The notes: a model not told the origin generated them from the letters alone. A DNA stretch of 64,000 nucleotides from Inquilinus sp. Marseille-Q2685 (GCF_916619195.1 NZ_CAKAKL010000003.1:310001-374000), one strand, 5' to 3'. Positions 45,497 through 56,674 are shown, counted from the stretch's first letter. Translations and numbers: made by a program.

Positions 45497-46294
45497 TTAC
45501 GCCGCGGCGGCCTCGACCGCCGGCCGGCGGGCCGCCCACAGCACCACGGCGATGCCGATCACGATCATCGGCAGCGACAGCAGCTGCCCCATGGTCGCGC
45601 CGAGCCACAGGAAGCCGAGCTGGGCGTCGGGCTGGCGCACGAATTCGACCAGGAAGCGCGACAGGCCGTAGCCGATGGCGAAGACACCCAGCACCAGGCC
45701 GGGCCTGGCCCGAATGCGCGGATTCGCCGCCAGCGGCAGCAGGATCAGGAACAGCAGCAGCCCCTCCAGCCCGGCCTCGTAGAGCTGGCTCGGATGGCGC
45801 GGCTCCGGCCCGGCATTGGGGAAGACGACGGCCCAGGGCACATCAGTCGGCCGGCCCCACAGCTCGCCGTTCACGAAATTGGCGATGCGGCCGAAGAACA
45901 GCCCGATCGGCGCGGCGGCGGCGACCACGTCGCCGAGCAGCAGGGGCGAGAAGCCGCGCCGCCGGGCGAACAGGATGATCGCGGCGGTGACGCCGATGAG
46001 GCCGCCGTGGAACGACATGCCGCCGTGCCAGATCTCCAGGATCGACAGCGGCACCTTCAGATATTCCTCGAGATTGTAGAACAGGACGTAGCCGAGCCGG
46101 CCGCCGAGGATGGTGCCGACCACCGCCCAGGTCAGGAAGTCGTCCAGCGCCGCGCGGTCGGGCGGCAGCGCGGTGCGGCGGGTCAGCCACAGCGCGTAGC
46201 GCCAGCCGAGGAGGAAGCCGGCGATGTAGGCGAGGGCGTACCAGCGGATCGCGACAGGGCCGATCTGCAGGGCGACCGGATCGAACCATTCCAT
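45497..46294 (-). CDS. lgt: Prolipoprotein diacylglyceryl transferase
   Basis: Seven-helix inner-membrane enzyme of 265 aa that transfers diacylglycerol from phosphatidylglycerol to the lipobox Cys of prolipoproteins. Signature segments are present: WHGGMSFHGGLIG (the essential His) and GRIANFVNGELWGRPT, and RHPSQLYEAGLEG. It lies alone on the opposite strand, converging on the copper cluster with 22 bp between the ends. Whether it is the only lgt of the cell or a second copy cannot be told here. Confidence 0.95.
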   Translation of the reverse strand: MEWFDPVALQIGPVAIRWYALAYIAGFLLGWRYALWLTRRTALPPDRAALDDFLTWAVVGTILGGRLGYVLFYNLEEYLKVPLSILEIWHGGMSFHGGLIGVTAAIILFARRRGFSPLLLGDVVAAAAPIGLFFGRIANFVNGELWGRPTDVPWAVVFPNAGPEPRHPSQLYEAGLEGLLLFLILLPLAANPRIRARPGLVLGVFAIGYGLSRFLVEFVRQPDAQLGFLWLGATMGQLLSLPMIVIGIAVVLWAARRPAVEAAAA

Positions 46295-46406
46295 GAGGCG
46301 TCTCGTTGGCTATGCGACAGGCTCAGGACGCTCGGCAGATGGCCAAACGGGCAGCCTAGGAACCTGATCGCTTCATCGCCTCAGGCCTCGACCGCGGGGT
46401 GTGGCG

Positions 46407-46796
46407 TCACTTGCCGGCGAGGCCGTCGAGGATCGGGCACTCCGGCCGGTCGTCGTCGTGGCAGCACCGGGCGAGATCACCCAGGCTTCTCTGCAGCGAT
46501 CGAAGTTCGCGGATCTTGGCCTCCACCTCCTCCATATGTCGGTCGACGATGGCCTTCACATCGGCGCTGGCGCGGTCCCGGTCCCGCCACAGGTCGAGGA
46601 GGCTTGCGATCTCCTCGAGAGAGAAGCCGAGGCCGCGGGCGCGGGCGATGAAGCTCAGGGTGCGGACGTCGTTTTCGCCGTATGTCCGGTATCCGGATGC
46701 CGTCCGCGCCGCGGCGGGAATCAGCCCGATCTCCTCGTAGTGACGGATCATGCGCGCCGACACGCCCGCTCGCTTCGCGAGGGCCCCGATGTTCAT
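46407..46796 (-). CDS. cueR: Copper-responsive MerR-family regulator CueR (paralogue 2)
   Basis: Second CueR-type regulator, 129 aa from ATG 46796. Helix-turn-helix MNIGALAKRAGVSARMIRHY; Ser77 in DRASADV and Cys112/Cys120 in CCHDDDRPECPIL again match the E. coli CueR metal site, with an additional Cys111. It shares most of its sequence with paralogue 1. An in-frame ATG at 46880 would add 28 residues before the normal start. It lies downstream of the small membrane protein gene and its CueR promoter, so it is likely autoregulated. Confidence 0.9.
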   Translation of the reverse strand: MNIGALAKRAGVSARMIRHYEEIGLIPAAARTASGYRTYGENDVRTLSFIARARGLGFSLEEIASLLDLWRDRDRASADVKAIVDRHMEEVEAKIRELRSLQRSLGDLARCCHDDDRPECPILDGLAGK

Positions 46797-46952
46797 TGGC
46801 CTCGCGCGACCCGCTTCAACCAGCCTTGGGGTCCGAGGCGTGGGTGCGGCCGCTCCGCGCAAGTCAGCGAGAGATGTCATGGGAATACCTTTCGATCGGC
46901 CGCGAGACATGTGCCGTGGAAACTCTCCTTGGATCGCGCCTCGTTACCGGCG

Positions 46953-47270
46953 TCAGGTCCTGCTCGGAGATACCGGATCCGAGCCGGAGGTGTCCCGTCT
47001 CGCTCCGGGGGCCTCACCGCCATGCCGGCCCATCCCCTTCATGCAAAAGGCCATCATCGCCATGCAGGGGAGCAGATAGAGGAGCGGGGCCATGGCCGCA
47101 AAGCCGAGCCAGCCCCAGCCGAGGGCGAAGCCGCCGATCGTGACCGCCACCGCGGCCAGAATGACCGTCCGGCGATGCCGCCCGAACCAGCCGGATGACC
47201 CGCCGCACGCGCTGGAGTGAGACGGCGCTGCCGGAGCCGACCGATCCGGGAGATTGAACGAACCGTCCAT
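46953..47270 (-). CDS. Small copper-inducible membrane protein with PCMAM motif
   Basis: 105-aa protein from ATG 47270. After a polar N-terminus containing Cys (SSACGGSSG) come two hydrophobic segments (about 33-70) and LLPCMAMMAFCMKGMGRHGG. It is a paralogue of the 97-aa protein at 41199. The strong Cys/Met cluster at the end of a membrane helix suggests Cu(I) binding. It has its own CueR-type promoter and lies upstream of cueR2 on the same strand; the longer frame to 47321 would overlap that promoter. Confidence 0.75.
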   Translation of the reverse strand: MDGSFNLPDRSAPAAPSHSSACGGSSGWFGRHRRTVILAAVAVTIGGFALGWGWLGFAAMAPLLYLLPCMAMMAFCMKGMGRHGGEAPGARRDTSGSDPVSPSRT

Positions 47271-47301
47271 CGTGATCTCCTGTGTGAAGGTCGATGGCAT
47301 G

Positions 47302-47332
47302 AAGATGGAGCTTGACATCATGTGAAGGTCAA
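47302..47332 (-). promoter_or_regulatory. CueR-type promoter of small membrane protein/cueR2
   Basis: Minus strand: -35 TTGACC (47332-47327), 19-bp spacer, -10 CATCTT (47307-47302). The dyad at 47309-47329 has the centre CACATGATGT, with eight of ten positions paired; its arms read ACCTTCAC rather than ACCTTCC. The start codon lies 32 bp beyond the -10. This is the second class of operator, found near cueR2. Confidence 0.85.
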
Positions 47333-47372
47333 GGGGCCTGTGGGGCGGCCCGCAGAGGCCTCTGGGGCGAGG

Positions 47373-49775
<2,403 letters not shown>

Positions 49776-49853
49776 CCTCTTGCTCCTCGCAACGCGATAT
49801 CTGTCCTGAGTTGAATGGGCCCGAACCAATGATGCCGCTCCGATCTGCCGTAA

Positions 49854-49884
49854 GCGCTACGGCTTCCCATCATGGTAAGGTCAA
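49854..49884 (-). promoter_or_regulatory. CueR-type promoter of copA2
   Basis: Minus strand: -35 TTGACC (49884-49879), 19-bp spacer, -10 TAGCGC (49859-49854). The dyad at 49861-49881 is centred on CCATGATGG, with seven of ten positions paired; the outer right arm is degenerate. The untranslated leader to 49775 is about 75 nt. It is back to back with the petA-like promoter 50 bp away. Confidence 0.82.
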
Positions 49885-49934
49885 GCCCGATCATGGCCCT
49901 TGCTTCCGGTGTCGCCGAGGCGCCAAGCGCAGTC

Positions 49935-49965
49935 TTGACCCTCACATACTGTGAAGGTCCATCGT
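49935..49965 (+). promoter_or_regulatory. CueR-type promoter of Rieske gene
   Basis: -35 TTGACC (49935-49940), 19-bp spacer, -10 CATCGT (49960-49965). The dyad at 49938-49958 reads ACCCTCACA-TAC-TGTGAAGGT, with eight of ten positions paired. It faces right, toward the Rieske gene, leaving a leader of about 130 nt. It forms a divergent pair with the copA2 promoter. Confidence 0.82.
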
Positions 49966-50095
49966 GCCCTAACCAGCTCTGTTCGATGGGGCGTCCTTCG
50001 GTGAAGGCGGTCGCGCTCACCGGGACGGCTTGCCGAGCACGAGCTTCGGGAGGGCCTCGGCCGCAATAACCGGGGCGCAAACAGGCCATCAGCCG

Positions 50096-50656
50096 ATGAC
50101 CGCCGACAACACAGCGACACCGGAGCCATCAGCCCCCGATGGCGGGACTCGCAGGGACTTTCTTTACCTGACCGCGGGTGCCGTGGCCGCCCTGGGAACG
50201 GTGTCGGCGGTCTGGCCGCTGATCGACAGCATGAATCCCGCGGCGGATGTGACGGCCCTGTCGAGCATCGACGTCGATCTCGAGCCCGTTGCCGTCGGTC
50301 AGCGGATCACCCTCAAATGGAGGGGCCGCCCAGTGTTCATTGCGCACCGCACGGAGGCCGAAATCGCCCGTGCCCGGGCGGACGATGCGAACCCCGGCCT
50401 CATCGATCCGGAGCCGGATGCCGCGCGCGTGCAGCGGCCGGAATGGCTTGTGATCGTCGGCGTGTGCACGCATCTCGGCTGCATCCCGCTCGGCCAGCGG
50501 CCGGTGGATCCGCGCAGTCCCTTCGGCGGCTGGTTCTGCCCGTGCCATGGGTCGATGTATGACACGTCCGGGCGCGTGAGGCGGGGGCCGGCGCCGCGCA
50601 ATCTCGAGGTTCCGCGTTATCGATTCCTCGACGGTACCCGGATTCAGATCGGATGA
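50096..50656 (+). CDS. petA: Rieske iron-sulfur subunit of cytochrome bc1 (orphan copy)
   Basis: Ubiquinol-cytochrome c reductase Fe-S protein, 186 aa. N-terminal Tat motif and anchor ([17 protein letters not shown], about 14-40), hinge, and a Rieske domain with both cluster motifs: CTHLGC and CPCHGS, then the family C-terminus [15 protein letters not shown]. It takes electrons from quinol in complex III. No petB or petC follows. It stands behind a CueR-type promoter, divergent from copA2, which implies a copper-induced replacement subunit. An in-frame TTG at 50030 is a less likely start. Confidence 0.92.
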   Translation: MTADNTATPEPSAPDGGTRRDFLYLTAGAVAALGTVSAVWPLIDSMNPAADVTALSSIDVDLEPVAVGQRITLKWRGRPVFIAHRTEAEIARARADDANPGLIDPEPDAARVQRPEWLVIVGVCTHLGCIPLGQRPVDPRSPFGGWFCPCHGSMYDTSGRVRRGPAPRNLEVPRYRFLDGTRIQIG

Positions 50657-50869
50657 GCGCTGTTGACGCCTATAGCCGGCACCCGTTCATCAATCTCTCG
50701 GCGGTGAAGTCCGCGCCGCGCCGAACGCGCTCGGGGGATTCTGCCTGTCGTCTGGTGATCGACTCCACGATCACGCCAGCCCTGCCATCTTTGGCGAAGG
50801 GGGAAATCCCGCTCCGAGATGAGATCGATGGGGCTTGCCTCAGTATCGTAGTCAGCCCACGGATCGTCA

Positions 50870-50900
50870 TTGACCTTCACAATGCCGGAAGGTGCATCCT
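50870..50900 (+). promoter_or_regulatory. CueR-type promoter of 69-aa protein
   Basis: -35 TTGACC (50870-50875), 19-bp spacer, -10 CATCCT (50895-50900). Outer arms ACCTTC and GGAAGGT (50873-50893) pair well; the centre is unpaired. A strong AGGGAGG ribosome site and ATG 50933 follow within 35 bp, so the site clearly serves this small gene. Confidence 0.8.
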
Positions 50901-50932
50901 CACCGAAGCTGCCCTCTTAAAGGGAGGTCCAA

Positions 50933-51142
50933 ATGTCGCGAGCCAAGTCGCTGGAGGAGGGCGTCCTCAGGCTGTTCAAGCGGTCGTGCCGCGAAGGTCG
51001 GCTCGACGTCGCCGAGCATCTGCTCCATGCATTGGAACAACTGGAGCAACAGGATCGATCGGACCTCACGCTCGACGATGCTTACCTAGCCGTCGCCGAT
51101 CTGCCGGCGAAGCCGCGACCGCAGAAAACCTGGGCGCATTAA
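50933..51142 (+). CDS. Small cytosolic helical protein, predicted copper-inducible
   Basis: 69-aa soluble protein without signal peptide or cysteine. Composition and pattern (SLEEGVLRLFKRSCREGRLDVAEHLLHALEQLEQ) suggest two alpha helices followed by an Ala-rich helix and a basic Pro tail; one Cys occurs at SCREG. It has a perfect AGGGAGG site and a CueR-type promoter directly upstream. No family is recognised. A regulator, adaptor or small chaperone of the copper response is possible. The overlapping frame 50653-51198 is not supported. Confidence 0.72.
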   Translation: MSRAKSLEEGVLRLFKRSCREGRLDVAEHLLHALEQLEQQDRSDLTLDDAYLAVADLPAKPRPQKTWAH

Positions 51143-51202
51143 GCTTCTCCCGCTGCCAACGAACCGATGCATCTGGGCCGCCGGGTACCTCTTGGTGAGT
51201 GA

Positions 51203-51880
51203 TCAAGTGGGCGAGGCCACCCCAGCAAGCGCGAAAAGCCGTCGACTGGCCAACGTCGTCAGACCGACCAGCAGGGCGATCGTGCCGCCGTGCCAGATCA
51301 GCACCATGATCGAGGTGTCGAGCGGGTGGTAAAGCGTAAGGCCGGTGGCTGCGAGCGCGGTAGTGGCGAACATCCCGGTGGCGATGGTGGCGACCGGCCG
51401 AACGTGCCCGGCATGGCGCAGCATGATGAGCATCGCCGCCGAGAGTGGGATGCTCATCGTGAGGATCGACATGAAGCAAGGGAAGCTGCTGCCGATCACG
51501 AAGCCCTGCGAGCCGCGGCGGATCCAGTCGGTCAGGCCGCCGTAGCCGATCACGGCCATCCAGACGATCAGCGCCGACGCGGGCACCAGCGTCCAGCGCG
51601 GCGACCGATCCGGGAGACCGAGATGGAACGCGGCTATGGCCGAGAGGACGCCGGCCAACAGCGACGCCAGCCATTCGAGCCGATAGGCCGGTCGCGCCAT
51701 CTGCTGCGCGAGATCAGGCCGGAGACCGATCGAGGACACGGCCCCGCCGATCACGATCACCGCGATCAGAAGCCAGAGGAGGCAGCGCCAGAGGGGCGGC
51801 CGCAAGGGTCGCACCGGCTCGGCTTCGGCAACGAGGCGGTCGATCAGGGTTTCGGCTCTGTCCGCCCTCTTCCTGATCAT
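51203..51880 (-). CDS. nrsF: NrsF/DUF1109-family membrane protein (second copy)
   Basis: 225-aa membrane protein of the DUF1109/NrsF type, with a cytosolic N-terminus (about 1-30) and six helices. It carries GSSFPCFMSILTMSIPL, the Cys aligned with SSPEC of the copy at 22534, and ends with the LYHPLDTSIMVLIWHG segment also shared (LFHSLDTAAMVLLWHG). Such proteins restrain an ECF sigma factor in the membrane and react to metals. No sigma gene lies upstream: the next 500 bp are non-coding. The ATG at 51880 gives the family start; ATG 51895 is also in frame. Confidence 0.8.
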   Translation of the reverse strand: MIRKRADRAETLIDRLVAEAEPVRPLRPPLWRCLLWLLIAVIVIGGAVSSIGLRPDLAQQMARPAYRLEWLASLLAGVLSAIAAFHLGLPDRSPRWTLVPASALIVWMAVIGYGGLTDWIRRGSQGFVIGSSFPCFMSILTMSIPLSAAMLIMLRHAGHVRPVATIATGMFATTALAATGLTLYHPLDTSIMVLIWHGGTIALLVGLTTLASRRLFALAGVASPT

Positions 51881-52394
51881 ATGGTCCCAACACACGGTTG
51901 CAGCGCTAGCGCTGCCCTGGACGGATCGCCGTAGTCGCCCGGCACAGAGTGCTGGTTCCGGGCACCTGTCGAATGGTTGTTCGCTTCGGGCACGGGAAAG
52001 GTTTCGGCGAGGAACTCAGCATCGTCCGGTGGCTCGATGTCCCTTGTGCTGGATGATAGCTTTTTGCTGCAGCGGAAGCCGGCCAAGGCGGTCCCGACAG
52101 TGCGCTCCCGGGCTGGGAATGGGGAGGAGTGTGGGTTTGGAAAATGCGCCGTAACCCATTGATTTCTGGTTGGGCCGGACACGGGGTTTGTAGCCTCCAA
52201 TGTATTGAAATTACAGAGTTATTTACCTTCCACCCGGCTCACCAATCTCCATGCTAAATGGTTGATCTGTAACAGGGCCGGTCATCTTGATCACGGCCGC
52301 GCCCGCTTCCGTCAGACGTTGCCGAACCTTCTTCTGCTTCGCCTCGGGATGGCGCCGGCTCCTGTCGCCGGCCCGGCAGGGAAGCGCTGGCGAC
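51881..52394. other. Non-coding, lower-GC region at right edge of copper region
   Basis: About 510 bp with no convincing gene. Base composition drops visibly around 52140-52270 (for example AAATTACAGAGTTATTTACC near 52207). Short frames here lack ribosome sites and coding bias. The position, at the end of the copper genes and before unrelated ones, makes it a candidate boundary of an acquired segment, but no direct repeat, integrase or tRNA was found. Confidence 0.45.
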
Positions 52395-54002
52395 ATGCCG
52401 GAATATCAGCTTCGCATGATGGGCGCGGCCGCGTGCGCAGCCGACACCCTGACGAATCTGAAGCTGCCGGTCGATCCGGAGGGCGCCCTCGCCGAGCTCG
52501 GAGAAGGGCTGGAATTGACCGTCGCGCCCGCCTCGCCGGCCGCGGAGGGCGATGAAGGGGAGGACGAGGCCGAGCGGCAGGTGGTCGATCACAGCAACCG
52601 GCTTCAGGGCGTGCTCGCGAAGATGTTCCAGGCCTTCGAGGGGACACCCGAGACCTGGATCGGGAACGTCGTCCATATCGGCGGCCGGCACGGGCTGCAT
52701 GCGATGTGGGTGCTCCTCGCCCGCGAACTCGCCGCCAAGGGCATGCTGCTGTCGATGGACAAGTACTCGGAGGAGGGAAAGGCCGCGCTGGCCGGAAGCC
52801 TGATGGGCCTGACGGCGCTCGGGAACATTCTCGCCCTGGCCTATACCCGGAAGACCGGGACCAGCACCCGGGATTCGGACATCGGCTTGACGGCGAACTT
52901 CGCCCTGATGGTCGCCGGCACTGCCGTCGCCGGGGCGACGGGCGTTCTCGCCCCCATGGCGCCGATCGCCGCCAAGGCGTTGCTGACGGGCGCGGTGCGC
53001 GACGGGGTCTCGACCATGATCGGCCTCGACAACAACCAGGATGGCGTCATGGCGCCGTCATGGCTGTCCATGACCGCAGATTCGGTCCTGTATGCCGGAA
53101 CCCAGATCCTGCCGACCGCTCTGTTCTACTCGGGGTTCTTCCTGTCCGGGAACGCCGAGGCCTCAAAGGATCTCACCTGGGGGCAGAGCGCCTGGGAAGC
53201 AACCAAGTTCGCGGGCCTCTACGCCCTTCCCGAATTCGGCAACGGCCTGAGCTTTCCGGCGACGACGGTGCTTTGGGGCAAGCTGGTGGAGGGGGCGACC
53301 CCGATGCAGCTCAAGGATCTCAAGCTGCGCATCAAGCTGAAGTTTCCCACCCTGCACGACCTGATGATGCAGGCGGGCGGCATCATGCTGGCCCGTGTCG
53401 TCTACATCCAGCTCGTCAATGCCGGCCTGCTGGCCGTCAACAAGAACCTGATCACCCCGGAAAGGCTGGGGGACGCCGGCTACAACGTTGCATCGAACGC
53501 GATGAATTGTCTGCTCTGCTTCGCCCTGTACTATCCCTGGATCCTGGCCTGCACCACCAAGGCACGCCCGGCCCCCGAGGAGCGCGGGGCCACCGACGGG
53601 GAGGCAGGCGACGGCCTCCCGTGCTCATGCCGCCGGGCGACGATCGGGAGGAGGGCGAGGAGGCGGAGCAGGAAGAGGACGGGCATAGGCGCCGCGGCTC
53701 GGGCGAGGCTGCCGCCTAGCCAACCTCCGGTTGGAAACAGATGTACAGCCGTCGACGCTCCCCTTCGAGGAGCGTCGCCTTCTTGGCGGGATGCCGGAGG
53801 CCGCGAGGGTGAGCACGCACGCAAGCGGCCGGACGATCCGGGCATCATCTGCCGCAGGGTCGCGGATCCGGCGTCGCGGGCAGGCCGAGATGCGAGCATG
53901 ACTTCTCCTCGATCGACCGCCGACGCGACTGCGCACGGGTCCGCGTGTCTCCCGCGGGCCCGAAAGCCGGTGCGTACGGTCCGGGGCGAGCCCGCTAGCT
54001 GA
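52395..54002 (+). CDS. Unrecognised hydrophobic protein, probable frameshift near 53620
   Basis: Acidic N-terminus followed by long hydrophobic, Gly/Ala-rich helical segments (about residues 100-390), e.g. LTANFALMVAGTAVAGATG, suggesting membrane insertion; no family is recognised. From about 53620 the open frame turns into Arg-rich sequence using AGG codons, while the next frame reads as a natural charged tail (DDREEGEEAEQEEDG) stopping at 53719. One missing base near 53618-53622 would join them, so the real protein is probably about 441 aa, ending at 53719 just before a hairpin. The ATG at 52395 is chosen over a TTG at 52287. Confidence 0.55.
   Translation: MPEYQLRMMGAAACAADTLTNLKLPVDPEGALAELGEGLELTVAPASPAAEGDEGEDEAERQVVDHSNRLQGVLAKMFQAFEGTPETWIGNVVHIGGRHGLHAMWVLLARELAAKGMLLSMDKYSEEGKAALAGSLMGLTALGNILALAYTRKTGTSTRDSDIGLTANFALMVAGTAVAGATGVLAPMAPIAAKALLTGAVRDGVSTMIGLDNNQDGVMAPSWLSMTADSVLYAGTQILPTALFYSGFFLSGNAEASKDLTWGQSAWEATKFAGLYALPEFGNGLSFPATTVLWGKLVEGATPMQLKDLKLRIKLKFPTLHDLMMQAGGIMLARVVYIQLVNAGLLAVNKNLITPERLGDAGYNVASNAMNCLLCFALYYPWILACTTKARPAPEERGATDGEAGDGLPCSCRRATIGRRARRRSRKRTGIGAAARARLPPSQPPVGNRCTAVDAPLRGASPSWRDAGGREGEHARKRPDDPGIICRRVADPASRAGRDASMTSPRSTADATAHGSACLPRARKPVRTVRGEPAS
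53753..53777 (+). terminator. Hairpin after unrecognised protein gene
   Basis: CGACGCTCC (53753-53761) pairs with GGAGCGTCG (53769-53777) around a seven-base loop, followed by a short T-rich CTTCTT. It lies 34 bp after the stop codon at 53719 in the alternative frame, which supports that frame as the true end of the gene. Confidence 0.6.
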
Positions 54003-54915
54003 CCTTGGTGAAGCGGCCGAGGCTGCGGACGATGTTGTCGAGCAGACCGCCGCCCTCCGTTGCCGCGGCCTCGACCTGTCTCTGCACCGGCTGCCGGGCG
54101 AATCTCGGATCGACCAGGCGCCGGCGATGCTCGCGGATGGCGGCGCTGACGGCGAGGCGGAAGACGTTCGGGCTGAGGGGCTTGATGGCGAAGCGGTAGA
54201 TCTGCCCCTGGTTGATCAGCTTGACGATGGTGTCGGCGTCGGGGGCGGAGGTCGTGGCCACCACGGTGATGGAGGGGTCGATCTTGGCGACCCGCGCCAG
54301 CATGTCGGTGACGTCGACGCCGTCGACCTCGCTGTTGGTGACGATGACGCCGATCTCCTCCTGCTCCAGGATCTCCAGCGCCTCCTCCATGGTGGAGGCG
54401 GTCAGGATGCTGTAGTCGCGGGTGAACATCTCGAGCATTTCCTGGCGGTCGGCCGCCACGCCGTCGATCGCCAGCAGCTTGGTGGCGACGCCGAGCGGCG
54501 GCGTCAGCACCGCCTCGACCTCCTCGGCCGCGGCCGGGGCGGCGCGCGCGATGTCGACCGCCTCGGCGATGACCTGACGCAGCTCATCCTGGTTCCAGGG
54601 CTTGTTGAGGAAACGGAACACCTCGCCTTCATTGACCGCGCCGATGATGGCGACCAGGTCGCTGTAGCCGGTCAGCAGGATCCGCACCGTGTTGGGCCAG
54701 CGCTTGCAGACCTGCGACAGCAACTCGATGCCGACCATCTCCGGCATCCGCTGGTCGGAGACGATCACGTCGATCCGGTGGGCCTCCAGGATCGCCAAGG
54801 CCTCCCGCCCGCTGGTCGCGGTGTAGACGTCGTAGCTGGACCGGAACATCACCTTGAGCAGCTTCACGATGCGCTCTTCGTCGTCCACGAAGAGCAGGCT
54901 GGGCCTGTCAGTCAT
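53995..54915 (-). CDS. Response regulator with REC and pseudo-REC domains
   Basis: 306-aa two-component protein without DNA-binding output. REC1 (about 5-125): acidic pair Asp11-Asp12, phospho-acceptor Asp54 in IVSDQRMPEM, Lys105 in FLNKPW. REC2 (about 145-265) keeps the fold and Lys245 (FAIKPLSP), but the acceptor position is Asn194 (VIVTNSEVDG), so it cannot be phosphorylated in the normal way. REC1 resembles RpfG/HupR-type receivers. Start 54915 has AAGGAGAG upstream. Last gene of the leftward peroxidase-kinase-regulator set. Confidence 0.88.
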   Translation of the reverse strand: MTDRPSLLFVDDEERIVKLLKVMFRSSYDVYTATSGREALAILEAHRIDVIVSDQRMPEMVGIELLSQVCKRWPNTVRILLTGYSDLVAIIGAVNEGEVFRFLNKPWNQDELRQVIAEAVDIARAAPAAAEEVEAVLTPPLGVATKLLAIDGVAADRQEMLEMFTRDYSILTASTMEEALEILEQEEIGVIVTNSEVDGVDVTDMLARVAKIDPSITVVATTSAPDADTIVKLINQGQIYRFAIKPLSPNVFRLAVSAAIREHRRRLVDPRFARQPVQRQVEAAATEGGGLLDNIVRSLGRFTKVS

Positions 54916-54964
54916 CTCGCTCTCCTTCGTACCTCGAAGCGTCATGGGAGGGTGGCGGAACCGT

Positions 54965-56674
54965 CTATGCAGCCGCCTGCTCGAGCCGATGCTCGGCGTC
55001 GGCCTTGGCGCGGTGCGGCAGGATGATGGTGAAGGTGGTGCCGACGCCGACCTCGGACCGGGCGGAGATGGTGCCGCCATGGGTCTGGATGATGCGGTAG
55101 CAGATCGACAGCCCCATGCCGGTGCCCTTGCCGACATCCTTGGTGGTGAAGAACGGGTCGAAGATCCTGGGCAGCACGTCCGGGGGAATGCCGGTGCCGC
55201 TGTCCTCGATCTCGATCCGGATCGAGTCCTCGGATTCCGCCCGCGTGCGCAGGGTCAGCTTGCCTCGTTTGGGCTGGTCGGCCATGGCATGGGCGGCGTT
55301 GTTGATCAGGTTCAGGAACACCTGCTTCAGCTGCGTCGGCGATGCATGGATCCTGGGGATCTTGCCGTAGTCCTTGACCGTGTCCGCGATGTACTTGACC
55401 TCGGACCGCGCGATCAGGGCGGCGCTGTCCAGGGCCTCTTCTATGTCGACATATTCAAGGCGGCCTTTGTCGAGGCGCGAGAAGTTCTTCATCGTGATGA
55501 TCAGGTTGGTGATCTCCTCAAGGCCGTGCAGCCCCTCGTCGATCAGCATGTTGAGCTCGCCGATCCGGTCGTCGGGCTGCCCGTCCGCCGCGGCCGGCCG
55601 CAACTCCGCAACGGTGCCGGGGGCGGCCGTGCCGACCGGATGCATCTCCGCCATCTGGTCCCGGATCAGGCAGAACACGGCCTTCACATAGGCCAGCGGC
55701 GTGTTGATCTCGTGGGTGATGCCCGCCACCATCTGGCCCATGGCGGACAGCTTCGACGACTGGATCAGCTGCGACTGCGCGTCCTCATTGGCCTGCTGCA
55801 GCGCCGAATTGTCCTGGTTGAGCCGCCGGTAGTGCCGGCGTAGCAGATAGCCGGCCCAGGCCGTCGCGGCGATGAGCAGGAAAGTGCACGCCAGCACCAG
55901 GTCGCGCAGCAGCGACCGGTCGCGGTTCTGATCGGCTTCCAGGGCCTGCGCATCGCGCTGCAACCGATCGATGGCCTGGGCGGTCGGCACGGCCGTGAGG
56001 TCGACGATCAGCCTGGTGCCGAGCTGCTTCTGGCGGAGGATGACCGCCATATGGGCCAGCAGCGTCTCTGCCTTCGAAGCTGCCTCGGGCGATGCCCGGC
56101 CGGCGGCCTCGCGCAGGGCCGTCATCTGGGTGTCGATGGCCTGCCGCAGCTGCTCGCTGGGGGTGACGATGTAGCTGGCCATATCGATGACGATGCGGGT
56201 CAGCAGGTCGGCGATCGGCGGATTGGATTGAGGCCTGCTGCCCTCGAGCTCGGCGAACAGGTCGGCCGCGGCGATCGGCAACAGGCGTGAGGAGTTGCTG
56301 ATGATCGAATACTGCGCCTTGATCCGTTCGACGATGCGGATCTTGTCGTCCATGGCCGAGCGATAGGCGGCCAGCGAGGCCGACAGATCGTGGCCCCACG
56401 CCGGGGCGCCCGCGGCCAGCGTCTCGATCGCTCGATAGCGCTCGGCCAGCTTGCCGACGGGGGCGGCCACGGAGTCGTAATTGGGGTTCAGGCCCAGCTC
56501 CAGGCTCAGGACGTCGGCGCTCCACAGGGCGTCGATCTGCTTCATCTCGGCGAGGCTGGCCAGCAGCTCCGACGGCCGGGTGTCCGGCGCGCGCAGCATG
56601 GCCAGAAGGGTCGCCAGTACGGCGAGAAGAACGGCGATGAAGACACTGCAGACGATCCTGGATGTGACGATCAT
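54965..56674 (-). CDS. Membrane sensor histidine kinase
   Basis: 569-aa histidine kinase. Two helices (about 8-27 and 258-278) bound a large, mostly helical periplasmic sensor of about 230 residues. A coiled coil leads to the HisKA site [13 protein letters not shown] (His321), then HATPase motifs [21 protein letters not shown] and [12 protein letters not shown]. The dimer region has a long insertion after the H box. Partner of the REC-REC protein, which starts 49 bp downstream; the diheme protein ends 49 bp upstream. The helical sensor may respond to that redox partner. Confidence 0.9.
   Translation of the reverse strand: MIVTSRIVCSVFIAVLLAVLATLLAMLRAPDTRPSELLASLAEMKQIDALWSADVLSLELGLNPNYDSVAAPVGKLAERYRAIETLAAGAPAWGHDLSASLAAYRSAMDDKIRIVERIKAQYSIISNSSRLLPIAAADLFAELEGSRPQSNPPIADLLTRIVIDMASYIVTPSEQLRQAIDTQMTALREAAGRASPEAASKAETLLAHMAVILRQKQLGTRLIVDLTAVPTAQAIDRLQRDAQALEADQNRDRSLLRDLVLACTFLLIAATAWAGYLLRRHYRRLNQDNSALQQANEDAQSQLIQSSKLSAMGQMVAGITHEINTPLAYVKAVFCLIRDQMAEMHPVGTAAPGTVAELRPAAADGQPDDRIGELNMLIDEGLHGLEEITNLIITMKNFSRLDKGRLEYVDIEEALDSAALIARSEVKYIADTVKDYGKIPRIHASPTQLKQVFLNLINNAAHAMADQPKRGKLTLRTRAESEDSIRIEIEDSGTGIPPDVLPRIFDPFFTTKDVGKGTGMGLSICYRIIQTHGGTISARSEVGVGTTFTIILPHRAKADAEHRLEQAAA

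Noticed and set aside
49986-50069. 27-codon mini frame in the leader of the Rieske gene
   Set aside because: No ribosome site and no sign of attenuation; a leader-peptide role could not be supported.
50653-51198. 181-codon frame covering the promoter and the 69-aa gene
   Set aside because: It overlaps the CueR-type promoter, has no domain, and the 69-aa gene has a far better ribosome site and coding pattern.
52207-52250. Possible tRNA 3' end or attachment site (sequence ending GGCTCACCA)
   Set aside because: No T-arm consensus and no complementary acceptor strand upstream; chance resemblance.
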